From assembly GCF_001865245.1 (NCBI RefSeq), contig NZ_MKXB01000169.1:4086-68085 (forward strand): a stretch of 64,000 nucleotides of DNA, in the 5' to 3' direction. Shown here one piece after another: positions 40,911 to 50,392 of this stretch. Position 1 is the stretch's first letter. Each line of letters starts with the position of its first letter. The notes below the pieces were generated by a model, which saw only the letters and a program-made list of their open reading frames with translations, was not told the origin of the DNA and ran no database searches. Source of the DNA: Streptomyces sp. CC53 (GTDB taxonomy: Bacteria > Actinomycetota > Actinomycetes > Streptomycetales > Streptomycetaceae). The position numbers and the translations under genes were made by a program.

Positions 40911-41387
40911 TCAGAACGCGTACGGGTCCCCGGTGGCGGGCACCAGCACCCGCTGGTCGTTGTCGTCCGGGTACCGGTCGGCCGCGCCGCCGCACCACAC
41001 GGTGTCGACCCGCACCGTCACCTCGTACGGCGTGCCCGCCACCTGGAGTTGCAGGGCCACTTCCTGCGCGGTGCCGTCGGCGGGCAGGGCCCCGGTGGAG
41101 CACAGCACCACCCGGTCGCCGCCCCGCAGACACCCCGCGGGCAGGGTGCGGCCGACCTCCACGAGCGGCACCGAGACCGTGACCCGCAGGGTGGCGTCCT
41201 CCAGATCCGACGGCCCGAGGTTCCGGCTCAGCACCAGCACGTCCAGCCGCCCGCCGGAGGACAGTGCGGCGTACCCGTGGTGCGCCACGTCGGCCTCGGG
41301 CACGGCGGCCAGCGCGTGGTGCGGGACACCCACGGCCGCGGCCGTGGCGGCAGCCACCGCGAAGGCGGCTCTACGCATCGCAGACAT
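40911..41387 (-). CDS. small secreted hypothetical protein
   Basis: A 158-residue protein with a signal peptide (RRAAFAVAAATAAAVGV, cleavage likely after ALA near residue 28). The mature part is beta-rich. Cysteines in AGCLRGGDRVVLCST and a third in VDTVWCGG could form a disulfide. No catalytic motif is seen. An ATG nine bases further in is also possible. It is divergent from the SDR gene, and the 250-base gap between its stop and the Mut7-C gene contains nothing I can name. Confidence 0.7.
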   Translation of the reverse strand: MSAMRRAAFAVAAATAAAVGVPHHALAAVPEADVAHHGYAALSSGGRLDVLVLSRNLGPSDLEDATLRVTVSVPLVEVGRTLPAGCLRGGDRVVLCSTGALPADGTAQEVALQLQVAGTPYEVTVRVDTVWCGGAADRYPDDNDQRVLVPATGDPYAF

Positions 41388-41518
41388 GGCCGAAAGGTAT
41401 CCATTTCAGACGGTATGAACCGCGGCAGCCACGCGGCCGTGTCCCCCGTTCACCCGGGCCACCTATGCTGGCGCCTGATCACCCGCAGCCCACAGGACCC
41501 ATGCGAGGAGCGCCCGCC

Positions 41519-42283
41519 ATGACCGCCGCCGCCCGCCCCGTCGCCGTCGTCACCGGAGCCAGCAGCGGCATCGGCGCGGCCACCGCGCGCCGCCTCGCCG
41601 AAGCCGGCCACCGCGTGGTGCTCACGGCCCGGCGCAAGGACCGCATCGAGGCCCTCGCCGCCGAGCTCACCGCGGCGGGCCACGAGGCGGCCGCGCACCC
41701 CCTGGACGTCACCGACCGGGCGGCGGTCGACGCCCTCGCGGACGCGCTCGACCGCTGCGACGTCCTGGTGAACAACGCGGGCGGCGCCCTGGGGGCCGAC
41801 CCCGTCGCCACCGGCGACCCCGACGAGTGGCGCCGCATGTACGAGGTCAACGTGATCGGCGCCCTGCACATGACGCAGGCGCTGCTCCCCTCCCTCACGG
41901 CGAGCGGCGCGGGCACGGTCGTGGTGGTCTCCTCCACGGCCGGCCACGGGACGTACGAGGGCGGCGCGGGCTACGTGGCCGCCAAGCACGGCTCCCACGT
42001 CCTCGCGGAGACGCTCCGCCTGGAGATCGTCGGCACCCCGGTGCGCGTCATCGAGGTCGCCCCGGGCATGGTGAAGACCGAGGAGTTCGCCACCACCCGC
42101 TTCCACGGCGACACGGAGAAGGCCGCGAAGGTGTACGCGGGCGTGGCCGAGCCCCTCACGGCCGACGACGTGGCCGACACCATCGCCTGGACGGTCACCC
42201 GGCCGCCGCACGTCAACATCGACCTGCTGGTCGTCCGCCCCCGCGCCCAGGCGTCGAACACCAAGGTCCACCGGGAGCTGTGA
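41519..42283 (+). CDS. SDR-family oxidoreductase
   Basis: A 254-residue classical short-chain dehydrogenase. The NAD(P)-binding TGASSGIG (about 13-20) is followed by the basic ARRKD region, which favours NADP. NNAG comes next, then the catalytic Ser-Tyr-Lys in VVSSTAGHGTYEGGAGYVAAKHG. The later PGMVKTEEF is usual. Start ATG has GAGGAG upstream. It resembles the YdfG-type 3-hydroxy acid dehydrogenases; the substrate is not determined. It converges on rtcB with only seven bases between stops. Confidence 0.92.
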   Translation: MTAAARPVAVVTGASSGIGAATARRLAEAGHRVVLTARRKDRIEALAAELTAAGHEAAAHPLDVTDRAAVDALADALDRCDVLVNNAGGALGADPVATGDPDEWRRMYEVNVIGALHMTQALLPSLTASGAGTVVVVSSTAGHGTYEGGAGYVAAKHGSHVLAETLRLEIVGTPVRVIEVAPGMVKTEEFATTRFHGDTEKAAKVYAGVAEPLTADDVADTIAWTVTRPPHVNIDLLVVRPRAQASNTKVHREL

Positions 42284-42290
42284 CCCGGGC

Positions 42291-43484
42291 TCAGCCCTTG
42301 ACGCAGACGACCTGCTTCAGCTTCGCGACGACCTCGACCAGGTCGCGCTGCCGGTCGATGACCTGCTCGATGGGCTTGTAGGCGGCGGGGATCTCGTCCA
42401 CCACCCCGGCGTCCTTACGGCACTCCACGCCCCGCGTCTGCTCGGCCAGGTCACCCGCGGTGAACCGCCTCTTGGCGGCGTTGCGGCTCATCCTGCGGCC
42501 CGCGCCGTGGGAGGCGGAGTTGAACGACGCGTCGTTCCCGAGGCCCTTCACGATGTACGAGCCGGTGCCCATCGAGCCGGGGATGATGCCGTACTCGCCG
42601 CTGCCCGCGCGGATCGCGCCCTTCCGGGTGACCAGGAGGTCCATGCCGTCGTAGCGCTCCTCCGCCACGTAGTTGTGGTGGCAGGAGATCTCCCGTTCGA
42701 AGGACACCTTGGCCTTCTTGAACTCCTTGCGGACGACGCCCTTGAGCAGCGCCATCATGAGGGCGCGGTTGTGCTGCGCGTACTCCTGCGCCCAGAACAG
42801 GTCGTTGCGGTAGGCGGCCATCTGGGGCGTGTCGGCGACGAACACGGCCAGGTCACGGTCCACGAGATCCTGGTTGTGCGGGAGCGACCGGGCGACGCCG
42901 ATGTGGTGGTCGGCGAGCTCCTTGCCGATGTTCCGGGACCCGGAGTGCAGCATGAGCCACACCGCGCCGGACGTGTCGATGCAGACCTCCACGAAGTGGT
43001 TCCCGCCCCCGAGCGTGCCCATCTGCCTGGCGGCGCGCTCCTGGCGGAACCTGACCGACTCCGCGACGCCGTCGAAACGGCTCCACAGGTCGTCCCAGCC
43101 CGTCGGCGAGAAGCCGTGGACCTGCGACGGGTCGACCATCTCGTCGTGCATCCCGCGGCCGACCGGGATCGCCGCCTCGATCTTCGAGCGGAGACCCGAC
43201 AGGTCGCCCGGGAGGTCGTCGGCCGTCAGCGACGTCCTGACCGCCGACATGCCGCAGCCGATGTCCACCCCGACCGCCGCCGGGCAGACCGCACCGCGCA
43301 TGGCGATGACCGAACCGACCGTCGCGCCCTTGCCGTAGTGGACGTCCGGCATGACGGCCAGGCCCTGGATCCAGGGCAGCGTCGAGACGTTGCGGAGCTG
43401 CTGCATCGCGACGTCCTCCACGGCGGCGGGGTCCGCCCACATCCGGATCGGGACCTTCGCCCCGGGCACCTCTACGTACGACAT
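42291..43484 (-). CDS. rtcB: RtcB-family RNA ligase
   Basis: A 397-residue protein of the manganese/GTP-dependent RtcB ligase family, which joins 2',3'-cyclic phosphate or 3'-phosphate ends to 5'-OH RNA ends in repair. The metal-binding Asp/Cys are in VGVDIGCGMSAVRT. The His ligands lie in GGNHFVEV and MLHSGSRNIGKEL, and the guanylylated His region is ASHGAGRRMSRNAAK. Start ATG has AGAGGAA upstream. It is a single gene; no RtcA or RtcR homologue is adjacent. Confidence 0.93.
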   Translation of the reverse strand: MSYVEVPGAKVPIRMWADPAAVEDVAMQQLRNVSTLPWIQGLAVMPDVHYGKGATVGSVIAMRGAVCPAAVGVDIGCGMSAVRTSLTADDLPGDLSGLRSKIEAAIPVGRGMHDEMVDPSQVHGFSPTGWDDLWSRFDGVAESVRFRQERAARQMGTLGGGNHFVEVCIDTSGAVWLMLHSGSRNIGKELADHHIGVARSLPHNQDLVDRDLAVFVADTPQMAAYRNDLFWAQEYAQHNRALMMALLKGVVRKEFKKAKVSFEREISCHHNYVAEERYDGMDLLVTRKGAIRAGSGEYGIIPGSMGTGSYIVKGLGNDASFNSASHGAGRRMSRNAAKRRFTAGDLAEQTRGVECRKDAGVVDEIPAAYKPIEQVIDRQRDLVEVVAKLKQVVCVKG

Positions 43485-43658
43485 GGTTCCTCTATCCCCC
43501 TGAAAAGCCCGAAAGCACAAAAACCGGTGCCAGTAGCCACACATAGGGCAGTGGAAGGGCAGCGACGGCTGTGCGTGCGATACACATTGTGTTCACCGGC
43601 CGCCGAGCACCGGCAAGCCGTTTTCAGCGTCGACCCGCAGCGAAGGGAGCCCGGGACC

Positions 43659-44519
43659 GTGCAACGAAGGGCGTACGCACCCAGCCTGGCCGCGCTCGTC
43701 GCGCTGCTCGCCACCGGGCTCGGCGGATGCACCTCGGGCTCCGCCGACGGCGGCGCCGCGCTCGACTCCAAGACCGGCGCGGCCGCCGGCGCCGAAGCGG
43801 CACCCGGCCGCTACAGCACCCTCTTCGAACCGTGCGGCTCCGTGGGCCGGACGCTCCTGCAGGAACTGCTGCCCGGCGCCACCGAACTGCCGCCCGAGCA
43901 GCGCGACCGCGTCCTGCGGGGCGCCGCCTCCGTCACGTACGACAGCAGCCGGCGCGCCGGGTGCAGTTGGAAGGCGGACGGCGCCGCCGCCAGCCACCAG
44001 CTCACGCTGGACTTCGAACGCGTCGTCTCCTACGACCCGGCCGTCAGCGACGACGACCGCGCCCAGGAGGTCTTCGCCACCAAGGAGGCCGAGGCCGGGC
44101 TGCCCGCACGCACCCCGGACGCCTCCGCCGGGGCGGTGAGCCCGTCCGCGTCCGGCGGCCCGAGCGCCACCGCCGACACGGGCGGCGGGCCGCAGGCCCA
44201 GACAGCCGCGCCCGCGCCCAGCACGTCGGCCGGAGCCTCCGCCCCGGCGGCACCCGCACCGTCGACCACCCCGGACGAACTGCTCCCCCGCGCGCTGGAG
44301 GGTCTCGGCGACATCGCGTTCCTGAACGACGTCGTCACCCCCGCGGGCGCCACCGCCCAGCAGCGCACCGTGAGCGTGGTGTTCCGCACATCGAACGTCC
44401 TGGTGACCGTGCGGTACGCGGCGCAGGCCGCGCGTGTCGGTGAGGTTCCGGACAGTGAGGAACTGCAGGACAAGGCACGGAAACTGGCCCGTCAGCTGGC
44501 GGACCGCTTCGAGGAGTGA
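43659..44519 (+). CDS. DUF3558 lipoprotein (first of two)
   Basis: A 286-residue exported lipoprotein. The lipobox ends at Cys24 (GLGGC). The domain has two conserved cysteines, in LFEPCGSVGRTLL and RRAGCSWK, typical of DUF3558. A long Ala/Pro/Ser linker (about 150-205) divides the domain, and the end (VVFRTSNVLVTVRY, then a helix) is conserved. The start is GTG with AGGGAG upstream. The following gene is a shorter paralogue on the same strand. The role of DUF3558 proteins is unknown. Confidence 0.85.
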   Translation: MQRRAYAPSLAALVALLATGLGGCTSGSADGGAALDSKTGAAAGAEAAPGRYSTLFEPCGSVGRTLLQELLPGATELPPEQRDRVLRGAASVTYDSSRRAGCSWKADGAAASHQLTLDFERVVSYDPAVSDDDRAQEVFATKEAEAGLPARTPDASAGAVSPSASGGPSATADTGGGPQAQTAAPAPSTSAGASAPAAPAPSTTPDELLPRALEGLGDIAFLNDVVTPAGATAQQRTVSVVFRTSNVLVTVRYAAQAARVGEVPDSEELQDKARKLARQLADRFEE

Positions 44520-44641
44520 GCGCCGTCACGGCTCGGCCCCGGCACATCCGGGACCTGCCGACGCGCAGCCGAATCGGGCTAACGTGGCCGGGCCGGCAAG
44601 CGGCCGACAAGCGACAGACAGAGCGACCGACTGAAGGAACC

Positions 44642-45388
44642 ATGCACCGATCAGCCCCGCGCCTCACCCGCATACTCGCCTGTGCAGCCGTCGTCCCGGC
44701 GCTGTTGGTCACCGCAGCCTGCTCCTCGGACGACTCCGACGCGTCCGGCAGCAAGGGGGCGGGCGTCCCGTCCTCGGCCGCGGCCGCCGGCTCCGCGTCG
44801 CCGTCGCCCTCGGCCAAGCCCTCGCCCAGCGTCGCGCCCGCGAAGTTCGCCAAGCTGCCGGACGCGTGCAAGACCCTCGGGGAGAAGACGGTCGACGAGC
44901 TGGTGCCGGAGGCGAAGAAGAAGGGCGGCACGCCGGGCCGGTCCACCGACCTGGGTGCCCGGGCCGCCTGTTCCTGGAACGGCCTGGACGACAAGGGCGT
45001 CAAGGGCTCCGACTACCGCTGGATCGACGTGTCGCTGCTGCGCTTCGAGTCCGAGCAGGCGATCGGCAGCGCCGAGCAGCGGGCCCAGCGCAAGTACACC
45101 GACAAGGTGGCCGAGACGCAGACCCTCGAAGGTGCCAAGAAGGTCGCCGCCGCCCCGGCGGAGGGCGTCGGCAACGAGGCGACCACGGTCACGTACGACC
45201 TGACGAAGACCGACGCGGACTTCCGCTACGCGGTGGTCGTGGCCCGCACGGAGAACGTGGTGGTCACCGTCTCGTACAACGGCACCGGCTACGCGGGGGC
45301 GAAGGCGCCCTCCAGCGAGGACATGGTCGAGGGCGCCGTGAAGGCCGCGAAGGAGGCGGTCGCCGCCGTCGCGAAGGCGAACTCCTGA
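44642..45388 (+). CDS. DUF3558 lipoprotein (second of two)
   Basis: A 248-residue lipoprotein with Cys27 in the lipobox (VTAAC), then a Ser/Pro/Ala linker. The DUF3558 domain matches the preceding gene's: LPDACKTLGEKTVDELVP, then ARAACSWNGLD, and a late RYAVVVARTENVVVTVSY. No linker splits the domain here. Start ATG has GAAGGAACC upstream. The pair clearly arose by duplication. Confidence 0.87.
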   Translation: MHRSAPRLTRILACAAVVPALLVTAACSSDDSDASGSKGAGVPSSAAAAGSASPSPSAKPSPSVAPAKFAKLPDACKTLGEKTVDELVPEAKKKGGTPGRSTDLGARAACSWNGLDDKGVKGSDYRWIDVSLLRFESEQAIGSAEQRAQRKYTDKVAETQTLEGAKKVAAAPAEGVGNEATTVTYDLTKTDADFRYAVVVARTENVVVTVSYNGTGYAGAKAPSSEDMVEGAVKAAKEAVAAVAKANS

Positions 45389-45548
45389 CGGGGTGACGGC
45401 CCGCCAGCAGGGGCCGCCCCGCGCGGCCTTGCCCGGACGGCCCCCGCAGGGCGTGCTCACCCGCGGTGAACCCCAGGGGTTGGGTTCCGGCGGGCGTGTG
45501 TCAGGCTGTGCCCCCGAGTTTCGGATCTGAGTGGGGGAGGGACCGCGG

Positions 45549-47387
45549 GTGGCCGCGATGCAGCTCACACGGACGCACCGCATCCTGATCGGTGTCGTCA
45601 TCGCGGGCGCGGTGGTCATCGCCGCGATCGGTTTCGCGGGGTCGTACACGGCGGTACGGGACCTGGCCGAGAAGAAAGGCTTCGGCGACTTCTCCCTGGT
45701 CTTCCCCATAGGCATCGACGCGGGCATCTGCGTGCTGCTCGCGCTGGACCTGCTGCTGACGTGGATCCGGATCCCCTTCCCCCTGCTGCGGCAGACGGCG
45801 TGGCTGCTGACGGCCGCGACGATCGCCTTCAACGGCGCGGCGGCATGGCCCGACCCGCTGGGCGTCGGCATGCACGCCGTCATCCCGGTGCTGTTCGTGG
45901 TCACCGTGGAGGCCGCCCGGCACGCGGTCGGCCGGATCGCGGACATCACCGCCGCCAAGCACATGGAAGGCGTACGCCTCACAAGGTGGCTGCTGTCCCC
46001 CGTGCCGACGTTCCGGCTGTGGCGCCGCATGAAGCTGTGGGAGCTGCGCTCCTACGAGCAGGTCATCAAGCTCGAACAGGACCGCATGATCTACCAGGCG
46101 CGGCTGCAGGCCCGCTTCGGGCGCGGCTGGCGGCGCAAGGCCCCGGTGGAGGCGCTGATGCCGCTGCGGCTCGCCAGGATCGGGGTACCGCTCGCGGAGA
46201 CGGCCCCGGCCGGCCTCGCGGCGGCGGGCATCGAGCCGGTGCTGCTGCCGCCCACGCCGGTGGCGGCGGGCACCACCGTGACGGTGGAGACCGTGAAGAC
46301 GGACGCCGCCGTCGCCGCGGTGGCCGCCGGGCCCGCCGGCGCGGCGGGCGAACTGCCGCGGCAGGCGACGCCGCAGCGCCCGGACCGGCAGCCGGAGCCG
46401 CACCCGGAAGCTGCGGCCGGGTCGGACCAGGACGCGCCGGAGGACCCCGGACCGCAGGCGGTACGGGACCGGGCCGATGCCCCCGCCCCGCAGGGGCATG
46501 CCCCGGACGCCCCGCAGGCCGACGGACCGCCGACCGGGCAGAGCCCGGAACCGGACGTCGAGACGGGCCCCGCGGGCGGTACCGCCCGGGCCCGTGTGGA
46601 GGGTGCCGCCCAGGCCGGCGCGCCGGAACAGCCGCAGGCCACCGTGCAGGGTGAGCTGGACGCCGAGGCCGCCCGCCTCGCCGCCCAGTCCCTCGGCCGG
46701 CAGCGCCCCTACGCCCAGCCGCACCCCCGGCAGTTCCGTCCGCAGCCCCCGGTGCAGCCGCAGACACCGGCAGACGCGGTGGCGGAGGCCGACGCGGTGT
46801 ACGCGGCGGACGCCCCGCAGGCCCAGGTGTCCGGACCCGACGGCCCGCAGGCGCCCGGCGCCCCGGACCCCGCCCCGCAGGGGTACCCCCAGCCCGGATT
46901 CCCCCAGCCGCAGTACGGCCCGCCCGTGTACGGCCAGGAGCACCCCGCGTACGGGCTGGAGCACGGCCACGTCGGCGCCTCCGCCGAGGATCAGGCGCAG
47001 GCGCAGGCGCAGGCGCAGCAGGTGCCGAACACCCACCACAGCCCCTGGTTCGCCGCGCCCAAGGTGGCGCCCGACACCTACACGGGGACGTACGCCCCCA
47101 CTCCCCAGGAGGCGGCCGCCGCCGACGGGGCCGCGGACGCGGCCGGGGACGACGGCGAGGAGGACACGGACCCGTCGGGCACGCAGGAGTTCGCGGACCT
47201 CGCGTACGACGTGTTCCGCACGTACGCCCGGCAGAACGGCAACTGGCCCAGCACGGACGTCCTGGACATCCACCTCACGGACGCGTACGGGGTGAGCCAC
47301 CCGCGCAGCGCGGCCCTGCTGCGGCGACTGCTGCCGGAGTTCAAGAACCGCTACCAGGCGGAGCTGGAGGCCGAACACATCGCCTAG
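45549..47387 (+). CDS. DUF2637 membrane protein with Pro-rich linker and C-terminal helical domain
   Basis: A 612-residue protein. Four membrane helices in the first 140 residues (from LIGVVIAGAVVIAAIGFAGS) define DUF2637, a family linked in actinomycetes to plasmid-spread (Spd-like) and developmental proteins. A basic amphipathic part (RRMKLWELRSYEQVIKLEQD) follows, then about 300 residues of Pro/Gln/Ala-rich low-complexity sequence. The last 65 residues (EFADLAYDVFRTYARQNGNW, then SHPRSAALLRRLLPEF) form a winged-helix-like domain. GTG 45549 is chosen because GGGGGAGGG lies seven bases upstream. Function unknown; it may link the membrane to DNA. Confidence 0.82.
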   Translation: MAAMQLTRTHRILIGVVIAGAVVIAAIGFAGSYTAVRDLAEKKGFGDFSLVFPIGIDAGICVLLALDLLLTWIRIPFPLLRQTAWLLTAATIAFNGAAAWPDPLGVGMHAVIPVLFVVTVEAARHAVGRIADITAAKHMEGVRLTRWLLSPVPTFRLWRRMKLWELRSYEQVIKLEQDRMIYQARLQARFGRGWRRKAPVEALMPLRLARIGVPLAETAPAGLAAAGIEPVLLPPTPVAAGTTVTVETVKTDAAVAAVAAGPAGAAGELPRQATPQRPDRQPEPHPEAAAGSDQDAPEDPGPQAVRDRADAPAPQGHAPDAPQADGPPTGQSPEPDVETGPAGGTARARVEGAAQAGAPEQPQATVQGELDAEAARLAAQSLGRQRPYAQPHPRQFRPQPPVQPQTPADAVAEADAVYAADAPQAQVSGPDGPQAPGAPDPAPQGYPQPGFPQPQYGPPVYGQEHPAYGLEHGHVGASAEDQAQAQAQAQQVPNTHHSPWFAAPKVAPDTYTGTYAPTPQEAAAADGAADAAGDDGEEDTDPSGTQEFADLAYDVFRTYARQNGNWPSTDVLDIHLTDAYGVSHPRSAALLRRLLPEFKNRYQAELEAEHIA

Positions 47388-47568
47388 CCGGCACTGCCCT
47401 GACCCCGGCCATCAGGCCGAGCATCGTTGGCGTACAAGTGTCCTGGGGCAGAGGTCCTTCGGTGGCGTGCTCGGCTCCCGATGCTGCGGCTCGCGGTCCC
47501 GACCCGAAGGCCACGCACTGTGTCTCCGCGGGGGACGACATCTTGCGTTCGCGCTCCTGGGCACCCAT
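47341..47568 (-). CDS. possible small ORF with excellent ribosome site
   Basis: A possible 75-residue product starting MGAQERERKMSSPAET. Its start codon has AGGAGGGTG upstream at ideal distance, stronger than most real genes here, but its codon use is only moderately typical. Its 3' end overlaps the end of the DUF2637 gene by 47 bases on the opposite strand. No family is recognised. It could instead be part of a structured or regulatory RNA. Confidence 0.35.
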   Translation of the reverse strand: MGAQERERKMSSPAETQCVAFGSGPRAAASGAEHATEGPLPQDTCTPTMLGLMAGVRAVPARRCVRPPAPPGSGS

Positions 47569-47713
47569 CGGTCACCCTCCTACCAGGGCCGGCGTGCCAG
47601 GAATCCTCCGGCCCGGCCTTCCTCGTGTCCCTCCCGACCTCCCGGCTCAGGCCGGTGCAGGACCGGCTGCATGACCGGCCGGACAGGCCCCGGCGGAAGC
47701 CCCGACGGTCAGG

Positions 47714-47929
47714 TCAGGTGCGGCCCGCGGAACGGGCCCGTGCCTTGGCGCTCTCCCCGTACACCGCGAGAGCGGCGCCGACGAGGGCGAGCACGGCGTA
47801 CGCGGGTGTGGGGACGTCCCACCAGTGGTGCAGCACCCCCCACGGGTGGTCGCCGAAATACCGCCCTGCGATGCCCAGGACACCCTGGACGCCGACGAAC
47901 CAACCGGCAGGCGTGACGAGTTCCCTCAT
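47714..47929 (-). CDS. small membrane protein of unknown function
   Basis: A 71-residue protein with two hydrophobic stretches: TPAGWFVGVQGVLGIAG (about 6-22) and AYAVLALVGAALAVYG (about 43-58). His/Trp-rich DHPWGVLHHWWDVP lies between them, and a basic tail ends the protein. Codon use and the membrane pattern support a real gene. No family is recognised. Confidence 0.65.
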   Translation of the reverse strand: MRELVTPAGWFVGVQGVLGIAGRYFGDHPWGVLHHWWDVPTPAYAVLALVGAALAVYGESAKARARSAGRT

Positions 47930-48366
47930 GCGTCCACGGTCCCGCGGGGGCGGCCCGCCCGCGTCGTACGCGGGGGCGATGCCGCGGTCATCCGAAGGAT
48001 GCAGAGCGGCCGGAGGGCCTCACCCCGCACGGTGCGGGGTGAGGCCCGACAGCACACGGACGGGACGGCCGGCGAGGGGTCCCGCGAGCCGCCCCCGCCT
48101 CTGGGCCCGGCACCAGGCCGCCCCCGCGCCCAGGTGCACCGCCGGACCGGAAGCGGCCCGCAGCACAGCACCACCGGAGGTTGGCGCGGGCCGGCGCGGG
48201 ACGCGGTGCGGCGCGCCGCGCCGGCGGTCTGCCGGACCTCATGGGCCCGCCGCACCACTGGCCGGCCCGCCCGGGGCCCGGGTCAGGCGGCGGACCCGCC
48301 CACGGGCTGGGGCCGGCCCTCGCGGCCCCCACCGCCGGGCGGAGGCGCGCCCGCCGGTACCCGCCG
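47930..48366. other. GC-rich intergenic region
   Basis: About 440 bases between the small membrane protein and the lysS stop. Apart from one strong hairpin (listed separately) it contains only low-complexity G+C sequence. Frames on both strands lack ribosome sites and recognisable content. Confidence 0.6.
48016..48046. terminator. perfect 15-bp hairpin
   Basis: ggcctcaccccgcac and gtgcggggtgaggcc pair perfectly with one base between (in practice the central pairs form the loop). It lies about 320 bases downstream of the lysS stop and 90 bases upstream of the small membrane protein gene. It could stop transcription coming from lysS. Confidence 0.6.
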
Positions 48367-50118
48367 TCAGGCGGCGAGCAGCTTGCGGACGCGGTCGGCG
48401 CCGACGGCGAGCAGCAGGGTGGGCAGGCGCGGGCCGGTCTCGCGGCTGACGAGCAGCCGGTAGAGCAGCGCGAAGAACGAGCGCTGGGCCGCCTTCAGTT
48501 CGGGCGTCGGCTTGGCTTCGGGGTCGAGGCCGGCCATGACCTTGGGCACGCCGTAGACGAGCGTGGTCAGCCCGTCCAGCGACCAGTGTGTGTCCAGGCC
48601 CTCCAGGAGCAGCCGCAGCGACTCCCGGCCCTCGTCGTCGAGCGAGCCGAGCAGCTCCGTGTCGGGCTCCTCGCGCACGATCGTGCGGGCGTCCGCCGGG
48701 ACCTGGGTGGTGATCCAGTTCTCGGCGCGGTCCAGCCGGGGCCGGACCTCGTCGAGGGAGGCCAGCGGGTTGGCAGGGTCGAGTTCGCCGAGGATGCGCA
48801 GGGTCTGCTCGTCGTGGCCCGCGGTGATGTCGACGACGGAGGCGAGGGTGCGGTACGGCAGCGGGCGCGGCGTGCGGGCCAGTTCGCCCGCGGCGGTGCG
48901 GACGGCGCGGGAGTGGGCTGCGGCGTCGGCCGGGAGGGCGGTGCCGTCGGCGACCTTGGCCTCCAGCTTGTCCCACTCGTCGTACAGCCGCTGGATCTCC
49001 TGGTCGAAGGCGACCTTGAAGGACTGGTTGGGCTTGCGGCGGGCGTAGAGCCAGCGCAGCAGCGGCGCCTCCATGATCTTCAGGGCGTCGGCGGGGGTCG
49101 GCACCCCGCCCTTCGACGACGACATCTTGGCCATGCCGGAGATGCCGACGAAGGCGTACATGGGGCCGATGGGCTGCACGCCGTCGAAGATCTCGCGGAC
49201 GATCTGGCCGCCGACGACGAAGGAGGAACCCGGGGAGGAGTGGTCGACGCCGCTGGGTTCGAAGATCACGCCTTCGAAGGCCCACCGCATGGGCCAGTCG
49301 ACCTTCCACACCAGCTTGCCGCGGTCGAAGTCGCGCAGGTGCACGGTCTCGGAGTGGCCGCACACGCAGGTGTAGGTGAGTTCGGTGGTCTCGTCGTCGT
49401 AGGACGTGACGGTGGTGAGGTCGCGCTCGCAGCGGCCGCAGTACGGCTTGTACGGGAAGTAGCCGGCGGAGCCTCCGGAGCCGTCGTCCTCGCCGGCGGC
49501 ACCGGAGCCCTCGGCGGCGGCGAGCTCGGCCTCGTCGACCGGCTTCTGCTGCTTCTGGACCTTAGCCTTGGGCTGGCCGGTGGTCTTGTCCTTGGTGCGG
49601 TAGCGGTCGAGGATCGCGTCGATGTCGTGACGGTGCTTCATCGCGTGCAGGATCTGCTCGCGGTAGGCGCCGGAGGTGTACATCCGGGTCTGGCTGATGC
49701 CGTCGAACTCGACGCCGAGCTCGGCCAGCGACTCGACCATGGCGGCCTTGAAGTGCTCGGCCCAGTTCGCGTGCGGGGAGCCGGCCGGGGCCGGCACCGA
49801 GGTCAGGGGCTTGCCGATGTGGTCGGCCCAGGTGTCGTCGACTCCGGGGATGCCCTGCGGGACCTTGCGGTAGCGGTCGTAGTCGTCCCAGGAGATCACG
49901 TGCCTGACCTCGTGGCCGCGGCGGCGGATCTCGTCGGCGACGAGGTGCGGGGTCATGACCTCGCGGAGGTTGCCCATGTGGATGGGGCCCGAGGGCGAGA
50001 GACCGGAGGCGACCACGACCGGTTTGCCAGGCGCACGTCGCTCCGACTCGGCGATGACCTCGTCCGCGAAACGGGAGACCCAGTCGGTCTCGGTGCTGCT
50101 CTGAGCCACGATCGGCAC
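48367..50118 (-). CDS. lysS: lysyl-tRNA synthetase, class I
   Basis: A 583-residue enzyme that charges tRNA-Lys. It is the class I form: the HIGH-type motif appears as HMGN (47-50) in [12 protein letters not shown], and the KMSKS-type motif as AKMSSSKGG (about 329). A zinc-ribbon-like insert with CGRC and CVCG lies between (about 225-260), next to a low-complexity Gly/Glu patch. The C-terminal helical domain is complete. Start GTG 50118 matches the usual N-terminus (PIVAQSS); a GTG nine bases further in is an alternative. It is divergent from argS. Confidence 0.93.
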   Translation of the reverse strand: MPIVAQSSTETDWVSRFADEVIAESERRAPGKPVVVASGLSPSGPIHMGNLREVMTPHLVADEIRRRGHEVRHVISWDDYDRYRKVPQGIPGVDDTWADHIGKPLTSVPAPAGSPHANWAEHFKAAMVESLAELGVEFDGISQTRMYTSGAYREQILHAMKHRHDIDAILDRYRTKDKTTGQPKAKVQKQQKPVDEAELAAAEGSGAAGEDDGSGGSAGYFPYKPYCGRCERDLTTVTSYDDETTELTYTCVCGHSETVHLRDFDRGKLVWKVDWPMRWAFEGVIFEPSGVDHSSPGSSFVVGGQIVREIFDGVQPIGPMYAFVGISGMAKMSSSKGGVPTPADALKIMEAPLLRWLYARRKPNQSFKVAFDQEIQRLYDEWDKLEAKVADGTALPADAAAHSRAVRTAAGELARTPRPLPYRTLASVVDITAGHDEQTLRILGELDPANPLASLDEVRPRLDRAENWITTQVPADARTIVREEPDTELLGSLDDEGRESLRLLLEGLDTHWSLDGLTTLVYGVPKVMAGLDPEAKPTPELKAAQRSFFALLYRLLVSRETGPRLPTLLLAVGADRVRKLLAA

Positions 50119-50392
50119 GTCCTTGATGTCTCTGGTGTGGGTTTCGAAGGTGGTGCGGGGTGGAGCCCCGCGTGCGCCGCGGGGTGTCGCCCTGCGCCCA
50201 TTCTCCCAGACGGAAGTCACCCGCCCGGGGTTGTCCACAGGCCGTGGGGCGGCGACTGCCGGCGGTTGTCCACAGGTGCGGGCGTCGGGAGAAAAGAGGT
50301 TGCCGCCACGTGGGACACTTGACAACCGGAAAAAGTCGTCGGTGAGCCCCAGCGGTTCCCGGCGGCGTCTCGACGATCAGGAACGGAAGCTC
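50119..50392. promoter_or_regulatory. divergent region between lysS and argS
   Basis: A 274-base gap that must hold both promoters. It is A+T-richer around 50220-50340 (ttgtccacag occurs twice, at about 50231 and 50267). No T-box or other tRNA-sensing fold could be recognised by eye. Confidence 0.45.

Noticed and set aside
47388..47713. 6S-like RNA or tRNA gene after the DUF2637 gene
   Set aside because: No cloverleaf and no clear 6S-type central bulge could be drawn by eye; kept only as a possible small ORF.
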